Shown: positions 25,453 through 34,265 of the stretch, piece after piece | How positions within the stretch are numbered: the first letter of the stretch is position 1 | Layout: every line of letters starts with the position of its first letter | Assembly (NCBI RefSeq): GCF_900177545.1 | Contig: NZ_FXBQ01000001.1 | Location: 2,752,688-2,816,687 of the forward strand | Origin: Maritimibacter sp. HL-12 | GTDB taxonomy: Bacteria > Pseudomonadota > Alphaproteobacteria > Rhodobacterales > Rhodobacteraceae | Length of the DNA stretch: 64,000 nt | Direction: 5' to 3' | Made by a program: the position numbers and the translations under genes | The notes under the pieces: model-generated | Told to the model about the DNA's origin: nothing | Databases searched by the model: none | The model's input: the letters and a program-made list of their open reading frames with translations, nothing else

Positions 25453-25954
25453 AACCCCGCCGCAAGGCAAGGAAGCGGCCCTGCGGGAAATGTTTCTGCG
25501 CGTGGGGCAACTGAACTTCAACTGGACCAATACCGAAAGCCTGTTCATCCACCTGATCGCCGGACTTGCGGACGTCGACAAGGACGTGGCGATTGTCATC
25601 TTCCTCACCCTGAACACCACGAGCGCCCGGCTCGACCTGGTTGACCGGCTGGCCAAGTTGTCACGCACACCGCAGGCGCAACGCGACGCAATCCTCGAAC
25701 TGACAACGCGCTTTCGCAAGGAATCCTCGCTGCGCAACAAGTACAATCACTGTATCTATTCCTTCGATCCCGAAGGTGGCCAGCTGAACACCATCATGAT
25801 GCGGATCGCCGACCGCAAGAACCGCATCCTGGTCGGCAAGCAGGAAGTGGCGGATGCGCAAGAGGTCGCCAACATCGACGCGACGATCGAACGCCTGAAG
25901 CAACTCAACCTCGATATCTGGCAAACGGTCGCCCGTTTCGGATACCCGATCTGA
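25433..25954 (+). CDS. Small protein with HEPN-like R-N-x3-H motif
   Basis: This 173-aa, mostly alpha-helical, soluble protein is of no family I can name. Residues 101-106 read RNKYNH, matching the R-x4-H (RNxxxH) motif of HEPN-domain ribonucleases; it follows a helix with FRKESS, as in many HEPN proteins. An N-terminal helix NWTNTESLFIHLIAGL and a C-terminal helix rich in Leu/Glu complete a possible four-helix bundle. The ATG lies inside the end of the LuxR-type gene (20-bp overlap), so the two are translationally coupled. Function could be RNA cleavage or simply a structural HEPN-like bundle; similarity is by motif only. Confidence 0.65.
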   Translation: MPPRKPETPPQGKEAALREMFLRVGQLNFNWTNTESLFIHLIAGLADVDKDVAIVIFLTLNTTSARLDLVDRLAKLSRTPQAQRDAILELTTRFRKESSLRNKYNHCIYSFDPEGGQLNTIMMRIADRKNRILVGKQEVADAQEVANIDATIERLKQLNLDIWQTVARFGYPI

Positions 25955-26205
25955 CCCGCAGAGGCCCCGAGCGCTGCCGGCAATCAGGGGTTCAGCCGGC
26001 TCGTGGCGCTTGGCCGAACATGCCCGCGCCACCAGCTTTGCACCGCTTGCCGGGCAGCGAGGCCACGCCACGACGCGACCCGCGAAACCGGCGCGTATCG
26101 GACCGCCCTCCGGGTGGGAACAGGGGAACGCCCTGCCAAACGCGAATGCGATGAAACCTGGCCCGCGCCCTCGTCGCGGTCTCGGTTCTGAATGCTTGGT
26201 GGAAA

Positions 26206-26279
26206 TGGAGGCGAGTACCGGAATCGAACCGGTGTGCACGGATTTGCAATCCGCTGCGTAACCACTCCGCCAACTCGCC
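26206..26279 (-). tRNA. tRNA-Cys (GCA)
   Basis: Read on the minus strand, the sequence folds as a complete tRNA. It has a 7-bp acceptor stem GGCGAGT/ACTCGCC, a D-arm, an anticodon loop GATTGCAAAT with anticodon GCA, the T-loop GGTTCGATTCC, discriminator T and an encoded CCA (26206-26208). A single gene is seen with no neighbouring tRNAs. The adjacent open frames on both strands are shadows. Confidence 0.96.
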
Positions 26280-26443
26280 GAAGTTGGCGCGGATGTAGCC
26301 CAAGCGTGGCGGCTTCGCAAGAGCCGTGATCTGTCGCCGGGATGCCTCGGTACCAGGCGCAGGCGACAGGGCGTGTTGCGGGCGGCCCGGAATCGTGGCA
26401 AGACAACGTCATCCGCGTCAAAGGCAATCCGGCAGGTTCCGAC

Positions 26444-27097
26444 ATGAGCGATTTCCAGGCCCTTCGAACCATGATGGTCGATACTCAGGTGAGGCCTTCG
26501 GATGTGACCAGATACCCCGTGATCGGGGCGATGCTGGCGGTGCCTCGCGAGGCTTTTGTGCCGGATGGACTGCGCGCTGCGGCCTATGCCGATACGGCGG
26601 TCGATCTTGGTGCCGGCCGTGCCATGCTCGAACCCCGCACCTTCGCCAAGATGCTCGACGCGCTCGAAATCGGCTCCGGGGAACTGGTTCTCGATCTGGG
26701 CTGCGGACTTGGCTATTCGGCGGCGGTGATCGCGCGCATGGTGGATTTCGTTGTCGCGCTGGAACAGGACGAGGCGATGGCTGCCGAGGCCGAAACCCGC
26801 CTCGGGGCGCAAGGTGTTGACAATGTGGCTGTCATTTCGGGCCGCCTTCGCGATGGCGACGCAAAGCACGGGCCCTATGATGCGATCGTCGTCGAGGGCG
26901 GTGTGGAGAGGCTGCCCGCGGGACTCGTCGATCAGCTCAAGGACGGAGGCCGGATCGCGGCGATCTTTGCCGACAACCGGGCCGGCGCATTGCGGATCGG
27001 GCAGAAATGGGGCGACCATGTCGATTGGCGCTTTGCCTTCAACGCGACCGCCCCGGTGTTGCCCGGTTTTGAAAAAGTGACGGAATTTGCGCTGTAG
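26444..27097 (+). CDS. pcm: Protein-L-isoaspartate O-methyltransferase family protein
   Basis: This cytosolic SAM-dependent methyltransferase has 217 aa. PCMT-family methyltransferases repair isoaspartyl residues. The N-terminus MSDFQALRTMMVDTQVRPSDVT is the alphaproteobacterial form, the SAM motif I is LVLDLGCGLGYSAAV, and YDAIVVEGGVERLP is the later motif. It directly precedes tolC, an order conserved in Rhodobacterales. The ATG at 26444 is chosen because the 34 residues further upstream are unlike the family. Members of this subgroup lack some canonical PCMT substrate residues, so the exact activity is less certain than the fold. Confidence 0.85.
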   Translation: MSDFQALRTMMVDTQVRPSDVTRYPVIGAMLAVPREAFVPDGLRAAAYADTAVDLGAGRAMLEPRTFAKMLDALEIGSGELVLDLGCGLGYSAAVIARMVDFVVALEQDEAMAAEAETRLGAQGVDNVAVISGRLRDGDAKHGPYDAIVVEGGVERLPAGLVDQLKDGGRIAAIFADNRAGALRIGQKWGDHVDWRFAFNATAPVLPGFEKVTEFAL

Positions 27098-27147
27098 CGC
27101 GTTAAGCATCGCGTGCGATCAATGCCGGTGCCTGAGGGACGTTTGGA

Positions 27148-28554
27148 ATGCGAAAGACATTGAGACGGATTGCTGCCGCGGCGCTGACATCGGCGCTGCT
27201 CCTCGCCCCGGTGGCTTCAAGCGCCGAAAGCCTGTCTGACGCGCTGGTTTCGGCCTACCGCAACTCCGGCCTGCTCGACCAGCAACGCGCGCTCCTGCGG
27301 GTGCGCGACGAAGACGTGGCGGTGGCCGTGGCCGCCACCCGCCCGGTGCTGAATTACGCGCTGAGTTCGACCTGGAACCTGAACAACAGCGGGGGCGTGG
27401 TGACGACCTCGCTCACCAACAGCCTCACGCTGTCGTCCAGCCTCACGATCTACGATTTCGGCCGTAGCCAGATGCGCATCGACCTCGCGCGTGAAAACGT
27501 GCTGATGACGCGCGATGCGCTGGTCGGGGTCGAGCAGAACGTGCTGCTGCGCGCCGTTCGCGCCTTCCTCGATGTGCGCTCGGCGCACGAAACCGCGTTG
27601 CTTCAGGCCAACAACGTGCGGCTGATCACCCAGGAACTGCGCGCGGCGCGGGATCGGTTCGAAGTCGGCGAGATCACCCAGACCGACGTGTCGCTGGCCG
27701 AAGCCGCCCTGGCGGCGGCAAAAAGCGCCGAGGCGTCGGCCCGCGGCCAACTGATGGTCGCGCGCGAGGAATACAAGGCTGCGATCGGCCATTATCCAGA
27801 CGGGTTGCAGGTGCCGCCGGCTGCGCCGCTCGCCGCGCGCAGCCTCGACGAAGCCAAGGCGATGGCCCGCAGCCGTCATCCCGATGTGCTCTCGGCCCGC
27901 CGTTCGGTCACCGTGGCGGAAATGTCGACCGAGCTTGCCCGCCGCGCGATGCTGCCCACCCTGTCGGCCGAAGCAAGGCTTGGCGCCAGCATCACCGATC
28001 CGTTGAACATACCCGGCACGACCGCGTCGCGGACCGCGCAGGCGGGAGTGACCCTGTCGGGGCCGATCTACCAGGGTGGCAAGCTGTCTGCGCTTTTCCG
28101 CCAGGCGAAGGCGCAGACCGAGGCTTCCAGGGCCGCGCTGCACATCGCGGCGCAGGGCGTTGAACAGGAGGTTGCCAATGCCTGGGCGCAGCTTGCGGTG
28201 GCGCAAGCCAGTCTGCAAGCCTCCGATCAGCAGATCCGCGCCAACCAGGTTGCGCTGCGCGGGGCGCGCGAGGAGCAATCGCTTGGCACCCGCACCACGC
28301 TCGACGTTCTGAACTACGAACAGGATCTTCTTGACGCGCAAGCGGCAAGGATCCGCTCTCAGGCCGACCAGTATCTCTCGGTTTACAGCCTGCTCGCGGC
28401 AATGGGGATGCTGACCGCCGATCACCTCAAGCTCGGGATCGCCACCTATGATCCGGAGGCATATTTCCGCGCGGTGAAAGATGCGCCGGTGTTCGAGGTG
28501 AGCCCGCAGGGCGAGCGTCTCGATTCCGTGCTGGAGGCGCTCGGGCGCAAATAA
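27148..28554 (+). CDS. tolC: TolC-family outer-membrane efflux protein
   Basis: This trimeric outer-membrane channel of type I secretion and efflux systems has 468 aa. A signal peptide (1-26, cleaved near SSAES) precedes two tandem OEP repeats of long helices and beta-strands. Typical pieces are DALVSAYRNSGLLDQQRALLRVRDED, split by helices, and LGTRTTLDVLNYEQDLLDA near residue 390. It lies about 9 kb from the type I ABC and HlyD genes and is the only TolC seen, so it is the likely partner of that system as well as of general efflux. The ATG follows pcm by 50 bp. Confidence 0.92.
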   Translation: MRKTLRRIAAAALTSALLLAPVASSAESLSDALVSAYRNSGLLDQQRALLRVRDEDVAVAVAATRPVLNYALSSTWNLNNSGGVVTTSLTNSLTLSSSLTIYDFGRSQMRIDLARENVLMTRDALVGVEQNVLLRAVRAFLDVRSAHETALLQANNVRLITQELRAARDRFEVGEITQTDVSLAEAALAAAKSAEASARGQLMVAREEYKAAIGHYPDGLQVPPAAPLAARSLDEAKAMARSRHPDVLSARRSVTVAEMSTELARRAMLPTLSAEARLGASITDPLNIPGTTASRTAQAGVTLSGPIYQGGKLSALFRQAKAQTEASRAALHIAAQGVEQEVANAWAQLAVAQASLQASDQQIRANQVALRGAREEQSLGTRTTLDVLNYEQDLLDAQAARIRSQADQYLSVYSLLAAMGMLTADHLKLGIATYDPEAYFRAVKDAPVFEVSPQGERLDSVLEALGRK

Positions 28555-28654
28555 TCCCGGGTTTTCGATACTTGTTAAGGGTTTGTTTGCCAAACCGTTG
28601 TGTGATGGCGGGGCTCTGGCTATTGTGCCTGACAAGGTAAACAAGGAATCTGCG

Positions 28655-29692
28655 ATGTCCGAACCCGTCTCTAATGCTGAAATCGAGGATGTCCTGTCGT
28701 CGATCCGCCGCCTCGTTTCGGAGAATGCCGGGGCGGCGCGGCGGGAAGCGTCCGGGCAGGATGCACCTGAAAAGCTCGTGCTGACGCCGGCGTTCCGCGT
28801 TGACGAAGGCGAAGAAGAAGACAAGCCCGGGGAAGCGCCCCAGCGTGACGCCGACGTGGTGACCTTCGATGGCCACGGCTGGAGCGATGGCGGCCCTGAG
28901 GCGGTGGAAGAAATGGTTGCCGCCGTTGTCGAGGATGGCCCCGGCATTCAATTTGAAGACATGGCGCAAGAGGTGGATGATTTGGCGGATGCTTCCGAAC
29001 AGGCCGGTCCGGCGCCCGCGGGCCCCGAGACGGCAGACACCAGCGTCAAGTCGGAGCTCGAACGCCGGATCGCCGAGCTTGAAGCGGTGATCGCGCGCAG
29101 TGCGACCGAGTTCGAACCCGATGGCGGAGAAGATGCGCCCGGGCCCGAAGCCGTGATGTTCCAGCACAATATGAGCCCGAAAGAAGATCCCGTTGCGGTG
29201 GATGCGGATGACGCCGGTTCTGGCGCAGACACGCCGGCCGAGGTGTCTGCCGAGCCCGAGGTGTCTGCCGAGCCCGAAGCGACGGCCGCGCCGGAAGCAT
29301 CGGCAGAGGAGGCGGCACCCCGCGAAGAGGAAGTGCCGGACGCTGCCTGGGCGGCGAAAGCCCCGATCGAGACGGCGGTGTCCCCGGAGGCCGAACCCCC
29401 CGCGGACGAACCGATCGACATCGCCGAACCCGCCGTTGCGATGGCCTTCGATGATGCGGCAGACATGGCGGACCCGGCCGATGCCTGGGAGGATGTCGGG
29501 ACCGATGAGATCGACGCCGATGACGGCGGAGACGAAGAGGCCTTGATTGACGAAGAAGCCTTGCGTGAAATGGTTGCCCGCATGGTGCGCGAGGAATTGC
29601 AGGGCTCGGTGGGCGAACGGATCACCCATAACGTGCGCCGCATGGTCCGCCGCGAAATCGCCCGCGCCCTTGCCTTGCAGGACTTCGAGTAA
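28655..29692 (+). CDS. DUF2497/PopZ-like acidic protein
   Basis: This 345-aa protein has a short conserved N-terminal helix (EIEDVLSSIRRLVSE, residues 9-23), then about 270 residues of Pro/Ala/Glu/Asp-rich disordered sequence, then a conserved helical C-terminus (LREMVARMVREELQG and THNVRRMVRREIARAL). This layout is that of DUF2497 proteins, which include PopZ, the polar scaffold of Caulobacter. In Rhodobacterales the gene usually follows tolC and precedes valS; valS is not found here. The ATG at 28655 is preferred because the 24 residues upstream do not fit the family. A polar organising role is inferred. Confidence 0.8.
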   Translation: MSEPVSNAEIEDVLSSIRRLVSENAGAARREASGQDAPEKLVLTPAFRVDEGEEEDKPGEAPQRDADVVTFDGHGWSDGGPEAVEEMVAAVVEDGPGIQFEDMAQEVDDLADASEQAGPAPAGPETADTSVKSELERRIAELEAVIARSATEFEPDGGEDAPGPEAVMFQHNMSPKEDPVAVDADDAGSGADTPAEVSAEPEVSAEPEATAAPEASAEEAAPREEEVPDAAWAAKAPIETAVSPEAEPPADEPIDIAEPAVAMAFDDAADMADPADAWEDVGTDEIDADDGGDEEALIDEEALREMVARMVREELQGSVGERITHNVRRMVRREIARALALQDFE

Positions 29693-29895
29693 ATACGGTC
29701 TGGCGCGGCCGCCGTTCTCATCGCGCAAGCCGCCCGGCCGCGTTCATGGCGGTGGGCACGGGTCAAGCACCGAAGCGCGATCTTGGGCCTCGGGTCAGGT
29801 TTGCCGCACAAGGTTTGAAGGGTGTGCCGGTTGCGCCGCCGCGGCGCGCCCTGCCGGTTCGACCGAGCCGCGCACCTTGCATCCTGCGGCAACTC

Positions 29896-31350
29896 TCAGA
29901 TCTTCCGCGCCAATCCCAGCAGGGCGTCAAGATCGAGATGCGCCTCGAGGTGATCGGCAAGCTCATCGAGCGTGAGATCGAGCGTTTCGGAATAGGCGAA
30001 GTCCGAGGCTCCCGCGCCTAGCCGCGCAAGGAAGGCGCGGCGGAAGGCGTCGGACGCAAAAAGCCCGTGCAGGTATGTGCCCATCACCCGCCCGTTGCTG
30101 CTCGCCGCCCCCTCGATGCGCCCGTCGAACCCGAGCCAGCCGCGCGCCCGGTCCGGCCCGTCGGTCTGGCCCAGATGGATCTCGTAACCTTCGACGATAT
30201 CGCCGGTCGGCAGATAGGTGGCGGTTTTGAGCGCCAGCGTCTTGGCCGGCTCGAGCCGGGTTGCCACATCGAGATGTCCAAGGCCCGGCACATGGCCCGG
30301 CGCGCCCTCGATCCCGTCCGGGTCTGCGATCCCGGAGCCAAGCATCTGGTAGCCGCCACAAACCCCCATAACATGCCCGCCGCGCCGGATATGCGCGGCC
30401 AGGTCGATGTCCCAGCCGTTGCGGCGGAAATCGGCAAGATCTGAGATCGTGCTTTTCGATCCCGGGATCAGCACCAGATCGGCGTCGCCGGGCAGCGGAC
30501 GTCCCGGCTCGATGATGGTCACCTGCACTTCGGGCTCGGCGACCAGCGGGTCGAGGTCGTCGAAATTGGCGATCCGGGCGAGCCGCGGCACCGCCACCTT
30601 GATCGGTCCACCCCGGCGCAGGCTGGCAAGATCCATTACATCTTCCGCCGGCAACCGCCAGGCTTCGGAAAACCACGGCAGAACGCCGAGATCCTGCCAG
30701 CCGGTGCGGCTGACGATCTCGCTGCGCCCATCGTCGAACAGGCTGACGTCGCCGCGAAACTTGTTCACGACGAAGCCGCGAATGCGGTCGCGATCGGTGG
30801 CGGGCAGGATCGCGTTGGTGCCGACAAGCTGGGCAATCACGCCGCCCCGGTCGATGTCGCCGACCAGGACCACGGGCAGATTGGCCGCTGCGGCAAACCC
30901 CATGTTGGCGATGTCACCGTCGCGCAGATTGATTTCGGCGGGGCTTCCCGCCCCCTCGACCAGCACGAGATCGGCGCTTTCGGCGAGCCGGTGGAAGCTC
31001 TCCATCACGCGCGGCATCAACTCGGCCTTGGCCCGGCCATAGTCGCGCGCGCGCATCGTGGCAAAGCGCTTGCCTTGCACGATCACCTGCGCGCCAATCT
31101 CGGTTTCGGGTTTGAGCAGCACCGGGTTCATGTCGATCACCGGGTCACGCCCGGCAGCGCGGGCCTGCAGGGCCTGCGCGCGGCCAATCTCGCCGCCATC
31201 GACGGTGACGGCGGCGTTGTTCGACATGTTCTGCGGCTTGAAGGGAGCCACGCTGATCCCCCGCCGCCGCGCTGCCCGGGCAATGCCGGCGACGAGCAGG
31301 GACTTGCCCACGTTCGAGCCTGCGCCCTGAATCATGATCGACCGTGTCAT
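29896..31350 (-). CDS. cobQ: Cobyric acid synthase CobQ
   Basis: This is a glutamine-dependent amidotransferase that amidates side chains b, d, e and g of adenosylcobyrinic acid diamide in B12 synthesis; 484 aa, cytosolic. The N-terminal dethiobiotin-synthetase-like ATPase starts [22 protein letters not shown] with the P-loop. The C-terminal class I glutaminase carries the nucleophile in [13 protein letters not shown] (Cys near residue 333). The start at 31350 is chosen over a longer frame whose 24 extra residues cross a terminator hairpin. No other cobalamin genes are in the window. Confidence 0.93.
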   Translation of the reverse strand: MTRSIMIQGAGSNVGKSLLVAGIARAARRRGISVAPFKPQNMSNNAAVTVDGGEIGRAQALQARAAGRDPVIDMNPVLLKPETEIGAQVIVQGKRFATMRARDYGRAKAELMPRVMESFHRLAESADLVLVEGAGSPAEINLRDGDIANMGFAAAANLPVVLVGDIDRGGVIAQLVGTNAILPATDRDRIRGFVVNKFRGDVSLFDDGRSEIVSRTGWQDLGVLPWFSEAWRLPAEDVMDLASLRRGGPIKVAVPRLARIANFDDLDPLVAEPEVQVTIIEPGRPLPGDADLVLIPGSKSTISDLADFRRNGWDIDLAAHIRRGGHVMGVCGGYQMLGSGIADPDGIEGAPGHVPGLGHLDVATRLEPAKTLALKTATYLPTGDIVEGYEIHLGQTDGPDRARGWLGFDGRIEGAASSNGRVMGTYLHGLFASDAFRRAFLARLGAGASDFAYSETLDLTLDELADHLEAHLDLDALLGLARKI

Positions 31351-31396
31351 GGCGTCCTCCCGCAGCGAGACTACCCTTGGACCCTGAAAAAGAAAA

Positions 31397-31415
31397 GCGC
31401 GCCACAGTGGCGCGC
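31397..31415 (-). terminator. Rho-independent terminator after the DUF6280 gene
   Basis: The inverted repeat GCGCGCCAC / GTGGCGCGC with a 1-3 nt loop is followed on the minus strand by TTTTCTTTTTC. It lies 32 bp past the stop of the minus-strand gene at 31447 and insulates cobQ, which begins at 31350. Confidence 0.8.
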
Positions 31416-31446
31416 CTTTCAAAATCCTGGTGTCACTCGCGTCGGG

Positions 31447-31767
31447 TCAGGCCGCTTCGGCAGCCTCCGCGGCGTGGCGACGTTCGCTTTCCTCGCGCGA
31501 CAGCGCGACCGAGGTGCGCACACCGTTGGAAACGAAATCCATCAGGCCCTTCACCACACGCTCGTTCGGGTCGATCCCGGCGCAGGAAAGCACCTCGCGG
31601 CCATCGCGCGAACGCGCCCAGCGGGCAATCTGCTCGGGGCCGTTGCCGTACTTCTTGTCATCGGAAATCGCATCATCGAGCGCCGCCAGAACGACGGCGG
31701 CGAAAAGCTTGCGCGCACGGTTGCCCTGTTCGTGGTTGAACGCGGTACCGTCTACAGTGTCAAACAT
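31447..31767 (-). CDS. DUF6280 family small protein
   Basis: This 106-aa cytosolic protein of a conserved alphaproteobacterial family is of unknown function. It begins MFDTVDGTAFNHEQGNRARKLF and contains AAVVLAALDDAISDDKKYGNG and a helical tail with VALSREESERRH. The ATG at 31767 has AAAGGA about 8 bp upstream; an upstream ATG would add 56 residues of unrelated sequence. It is divergent from efp and ends at a strong terminator. It looks like a monocistronic housekeeping gene. Confidence 0.8.
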   Translation of the reverse strand: MFDTVDGTAFNHEQGNRARKLFAAVVLAALDDAISDDKKYGNGPEQIARWARSRDGREVLSCAGIDPNERVVKGLMDFVSNGVRTSVALSREESERRHAAEAAEAA

Positions 31768-31985
31768 TCGGCGTCCTTTGGTTTTCTTGCTCTTGTGCTT
31801 TCGGGCGGTCTGGCCAATATGGCGATTCCTCACCGATTCGATATCCCCTCTGGCGCATGCCTGCCATGCTTTGAGCGCATACCTGACTGGTGAGAAGCAC
31901 CAGATATGGCCTGCTTGCCTCGGGCCAATCGTCAAGATATAGGTGCCGACAACTCAACATCAACCTTTCGACATGGTTTCGTCAC

Positions 31986-32549
31986 ATGCCCAAGATCAAC
32001 GGAAACGAAATACGCCCCGGCAACGTGCTGGAGCATAACGGTGGCCTCTGGGTGGCCGTGAAGGTCGATCACGTCAAGCCCGGCAAGGGTGGCGCCTTCG
32101 CCCAGGTCGAAATGAAGAACCTGCGCAATGGCTCCAAGCTCAACGAACGCTTCCGCTCCGCCGACAAGGTCGAGCGTGTGCGCCTCGAACAGAAAGACAT
32201 GCAGTTTCTCTACGAGACTGACGGCATGCTGGTATTCATGGATACCGAAACCTTCGACCAGGTCGAGCTTGCGGCCGATATTCTCGGCGAACGCCGCCCG
32301 TTCCTGCAAGACGGCATGACGATCCAGGTCGAGTTCCACGAGGCCGAGGCGCTGAGCGCAGCGCTGCCGCAAAAGGTCACCTGCACCATCGTCGAGACCG
32401 AGCCGGTGGTGAAGGGCCAGACCGCGGCCAACAGCTTCAAGCCCGCGCTCCTCGACAACGGCGTGCGCGTGACCGTGCCGCCCTTCGTCGGACCCGGCGA
32501 AGCGATCGTGGTGAACACCGAAACCATGGAATACTCCGAACGCGCCTGA
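31986..32549 (+). CDS. efp: Translation elongation factor P
   Basis: EF-P relieves ribosome stalling at polyproline stretches; 187 aa, three beta-barrel domains. The tip Lys that is modified in many bacteria lies in [10 protein letters not shown] (Lys34), and the C-terminal signature is [19 protein letters not shown]. The start is the ATG at 31986, which gives the usual length. A clear terminator follows about 30 bp after the stop. The candidate lysylation genes (epmA/epmB) are not in the window. Confidence 0.96.
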   Translation: MPKINGNEIRPGNVLEHNGGLWVAVKVDHVKPGKGGAFAQVEMKNLRNGSKLNERFRSADKVERVRLEQKDMQFLYETDGMLVFMDTETFDQVELAADILGERRPFLQDGMTIQVEFHEAEALSAALPQKVTCTIVETEPVVKGQTAANSFKPALLDNGVRVTVPPFVGPGEAIVVNTETMEYSERA

Positions 32550-32577
32550 CGGCGCGATCGCAGACAGACCATGAAAG

Positions 32578-32602
32578 CCCCGGCCCCCGCGCCGGGGTTT
32601 TT
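32578..32602 (+). terminator. Rho-independent terminator after efp
   Basis: Stem CCCCGGC / GCCGGGG with a 6-nt loop is followed by TTTTT. It is placed 28 bp after the efp stop, and its T-run ends exactly at the stop of the converging fructosamine kinase gene. Confidence 0.88.
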
Positions 32603-33408
32603 CACATCCGCAGGGCCGCGAGAAAGCGCTCAGCCATCGCATGATAGCCCGCGCCGAACAGCCGGACATGCACCAGCGCGGGAAATAGCGAATAGACCGC
32701 GCGCCGTTTCTGCCATCCCGGCGCAAGCGGTCCGTAGGCCTCGGCAAAGCCCGGGCCGGGGCCGCCGAAAAGGTGCAGCATGGCCAGATCCACCTCGCCG
32801 TCGCCGTGGTAGCAGGCCGGGTCGATCAGGAAAAACCGGCCGCGGGGGCCCGCAAGCAGGTTTCCCGACCACAGATCGCCGTGCAAAAGCGCCGGGGGCG
32901 GGGCTTCGGGCAGGAGGTCGGAAAGCCGCTCCGCCAGCCGCTCGACGCGGATCGCGAGGGCAGGCGGCAGGTGGGGGAGAAAGGGCCGCAGCCTGCGCTC
33001 GGCCCAGAACGTCGGCCAATCGGGCGCGGGCGTATTGGCAATCGCCACCGGGCCGAACGCATAGTCCTCGGGCCAGCCATAGCCTGCGCCGGTGCGGGCG
33101 TGGAGCATGGCAAGGTCGCGTCCGAATGTCGCCCAAGCGTCATCTCTTGGGGCGGTCTCGTCAAGCGCCTCCATCAGCAGCACATCGCCCGCGACGCCCA
33201 AAACCCGTGGGGCCGGCGCGCCGGCCTCGGTGATGGCGGCCAGCATCCGCGCCTCGCGCGCCACCATCGGCCCGGACTTGGCCACCACCTCGCGTCCGTC
33301 GTCGAGGCAAAGGCGCACCACGTCCGACAGATCGCCGCCGTGCAGCTTTTGCCTGGTTGCCGGTGGCGCGCCCAGAACCGCGATGCATGCCGCGCTCAGG
33401 GCGTCCAT
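32602..33408 (-). CDS. Fructosamine kinase family protein
   Basis: This protein of the fructosamine-3-kinase/aminoglycoside phosphotransferase fold has 268 aa. It phosphorylates ketosamine adducts on proteins or small molecules, marking glycation damage for removal. The catalytic loop is LLHGDLWSGNLL (about residues 173-184) and the metal-binding Asp is in FFLIDPACYHGDGEVDLAM. The Lys of the N-lobe is in EVVAKSGP. It overlaps the downstream end of ygfZ by 13 bp on the same strand, so they are co-transcribed. The substrate is unknown. Confidence 0.88.
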   Translation of the reverse strand: MDALSAACIAVLGAPPATRQKLHGGDLSDVVRLCLDDGREVVAKSGPMVAREARMLAAITEAGAPAPRVLGVAGDVLLMEALDETAPRDDAWATFGRDLAMLHARTGAGYGWPEDYAFGPVAIANTPAPDWPTFWAERRLRPFLPHLPPALAIRVERLAERLSDLLPEAPPPALLHGDLWSGNLLAGPRGRFFLIDPACYHGDGEVDLAMLHLFGGPGPGFAEAYGPLAPGWQKRRAVYSLFPALVHVRLFGAGYHAMAERFLAALRM

Positions 33409-34145
33409 GTCACCGTGGAGTCGCCCGCGTGCATCGGCCCCTTGGCGCGGTCGAACCGCAGGTAGGCGATGGCCTTGTCGCCCGCAACCGTGGTGAGTCG
33501 CCCGGCGTCCTTGCCGTCTTCGGTGGTGATCGCGGTGCCGGGCGCGGCGGTTCCGGTGACATCGACGGTGACGAAGCCCTTGCGCAGTTCGGTCTTGTGC
33601 TTCATCCGCGCCGTCACCTCCTGTCCAACGTAGCAGCCCTTGCGGAAATCGACGCCGTGCAGGCGTTCAAACCCGGCTTCAAGGATGAATGTGTCGGGGC
33701 CAAGCTCCGTGCCGGTCTCGGGAATGCAGTGTGCGACCCGGATCGCATCCCAGTCGATCTCGGGGGCATCGCCCGGCGTGTCGGTATAGAGCCGCCAGCC
33801 GAGCGCCGGGTGACGCGGATCACCCCAGGCCCCGGCGGGCTTGTTTTCGATTCCACGAATCACGTATTTCTGAGTTTCTTCGAGGGTCACTTTCGCCCTC
33901 AACTTGTACATATTCAACCTTTTCACCAGATCGGCGGCCAAGCTGGCATCGACGTCGAGCAGCATGGCATCGCCCTCCGGGGCGAGGAAGAAATCGGCGA
34001 TGTACTTGCCCTGCGGCGTCAGCATCGCGGCATAGGTGATCTGGTTGCCGCCCGTCAGATTGTTCGACACCAGCCCTTGCAGGAACGACACGCGATCCTC
34101 GCCGCTGATCCTCAGAACGTTCCGGTTTGCCTGCGTTTCGCCCAT
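33396..34145 (-). CDS. ygfZ: YgfZ/GcvT-like folate-binding protein
   Basis: This tetrahydrofolate-dependent protein aids assembly or repair of iron-sulphur clusters; 249 aa, cytosolic. The family signature KGCYVGQEVTARMKHK is present with its conserved Cys (near residue 168). The N-terminal part VLRISGEDRVSFLQGLVSN is typical. It precedes the fructosamine kinase gene with a 13-bp overlap. Confidence 0.9.
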   Translation of the reverse strand: MGETQANRNVLRISGEDRVSFLQGLVSNNLTGGNQITYAAMLTPQGKYIADFFLAPEGDAMLLDVDASLAADLVKRLNMYKLRAKVTLEETQKYVIRGIENKPAGAWGDPRHPALGWRLYTDTPGDAPEIDWDAIRVAHCIPETGTELGPDTFILEAGFERLHGVDFRKGCYVGQEVTARMKHKTELRKGFVTVDVTGTAAPGTAITTEDGKDAGRLTTVAGDKAIAYLRFDRAKGPMHAGDSTVTWTP

Positions 34146-34265
34146 GGTGGCCTCCTGTTGCGCGTCCCTGACAATATAGGGGCGAGGAGCCGTGAGGGAA
34201 GCCGGGGTGATTGACGCGGGCGGGCCCCGGGCCTAACGCTGTCTGGCCCAGATCAGGAGATTGCG

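Noticed and set aside
25661..27109. 482-codon minus-strand frame over pcm and the tRNA
   Set aside because: It runs through the tRNA-Cys gene and lies opposite pcm and the HEPN-like gene, with no recognisable domains.
29693..29895. valS or another gene after the DUF2497 gene
   Set aside because: This 203-bp gap has no conserved coding sequence; cobQ follows in the opposite direction.
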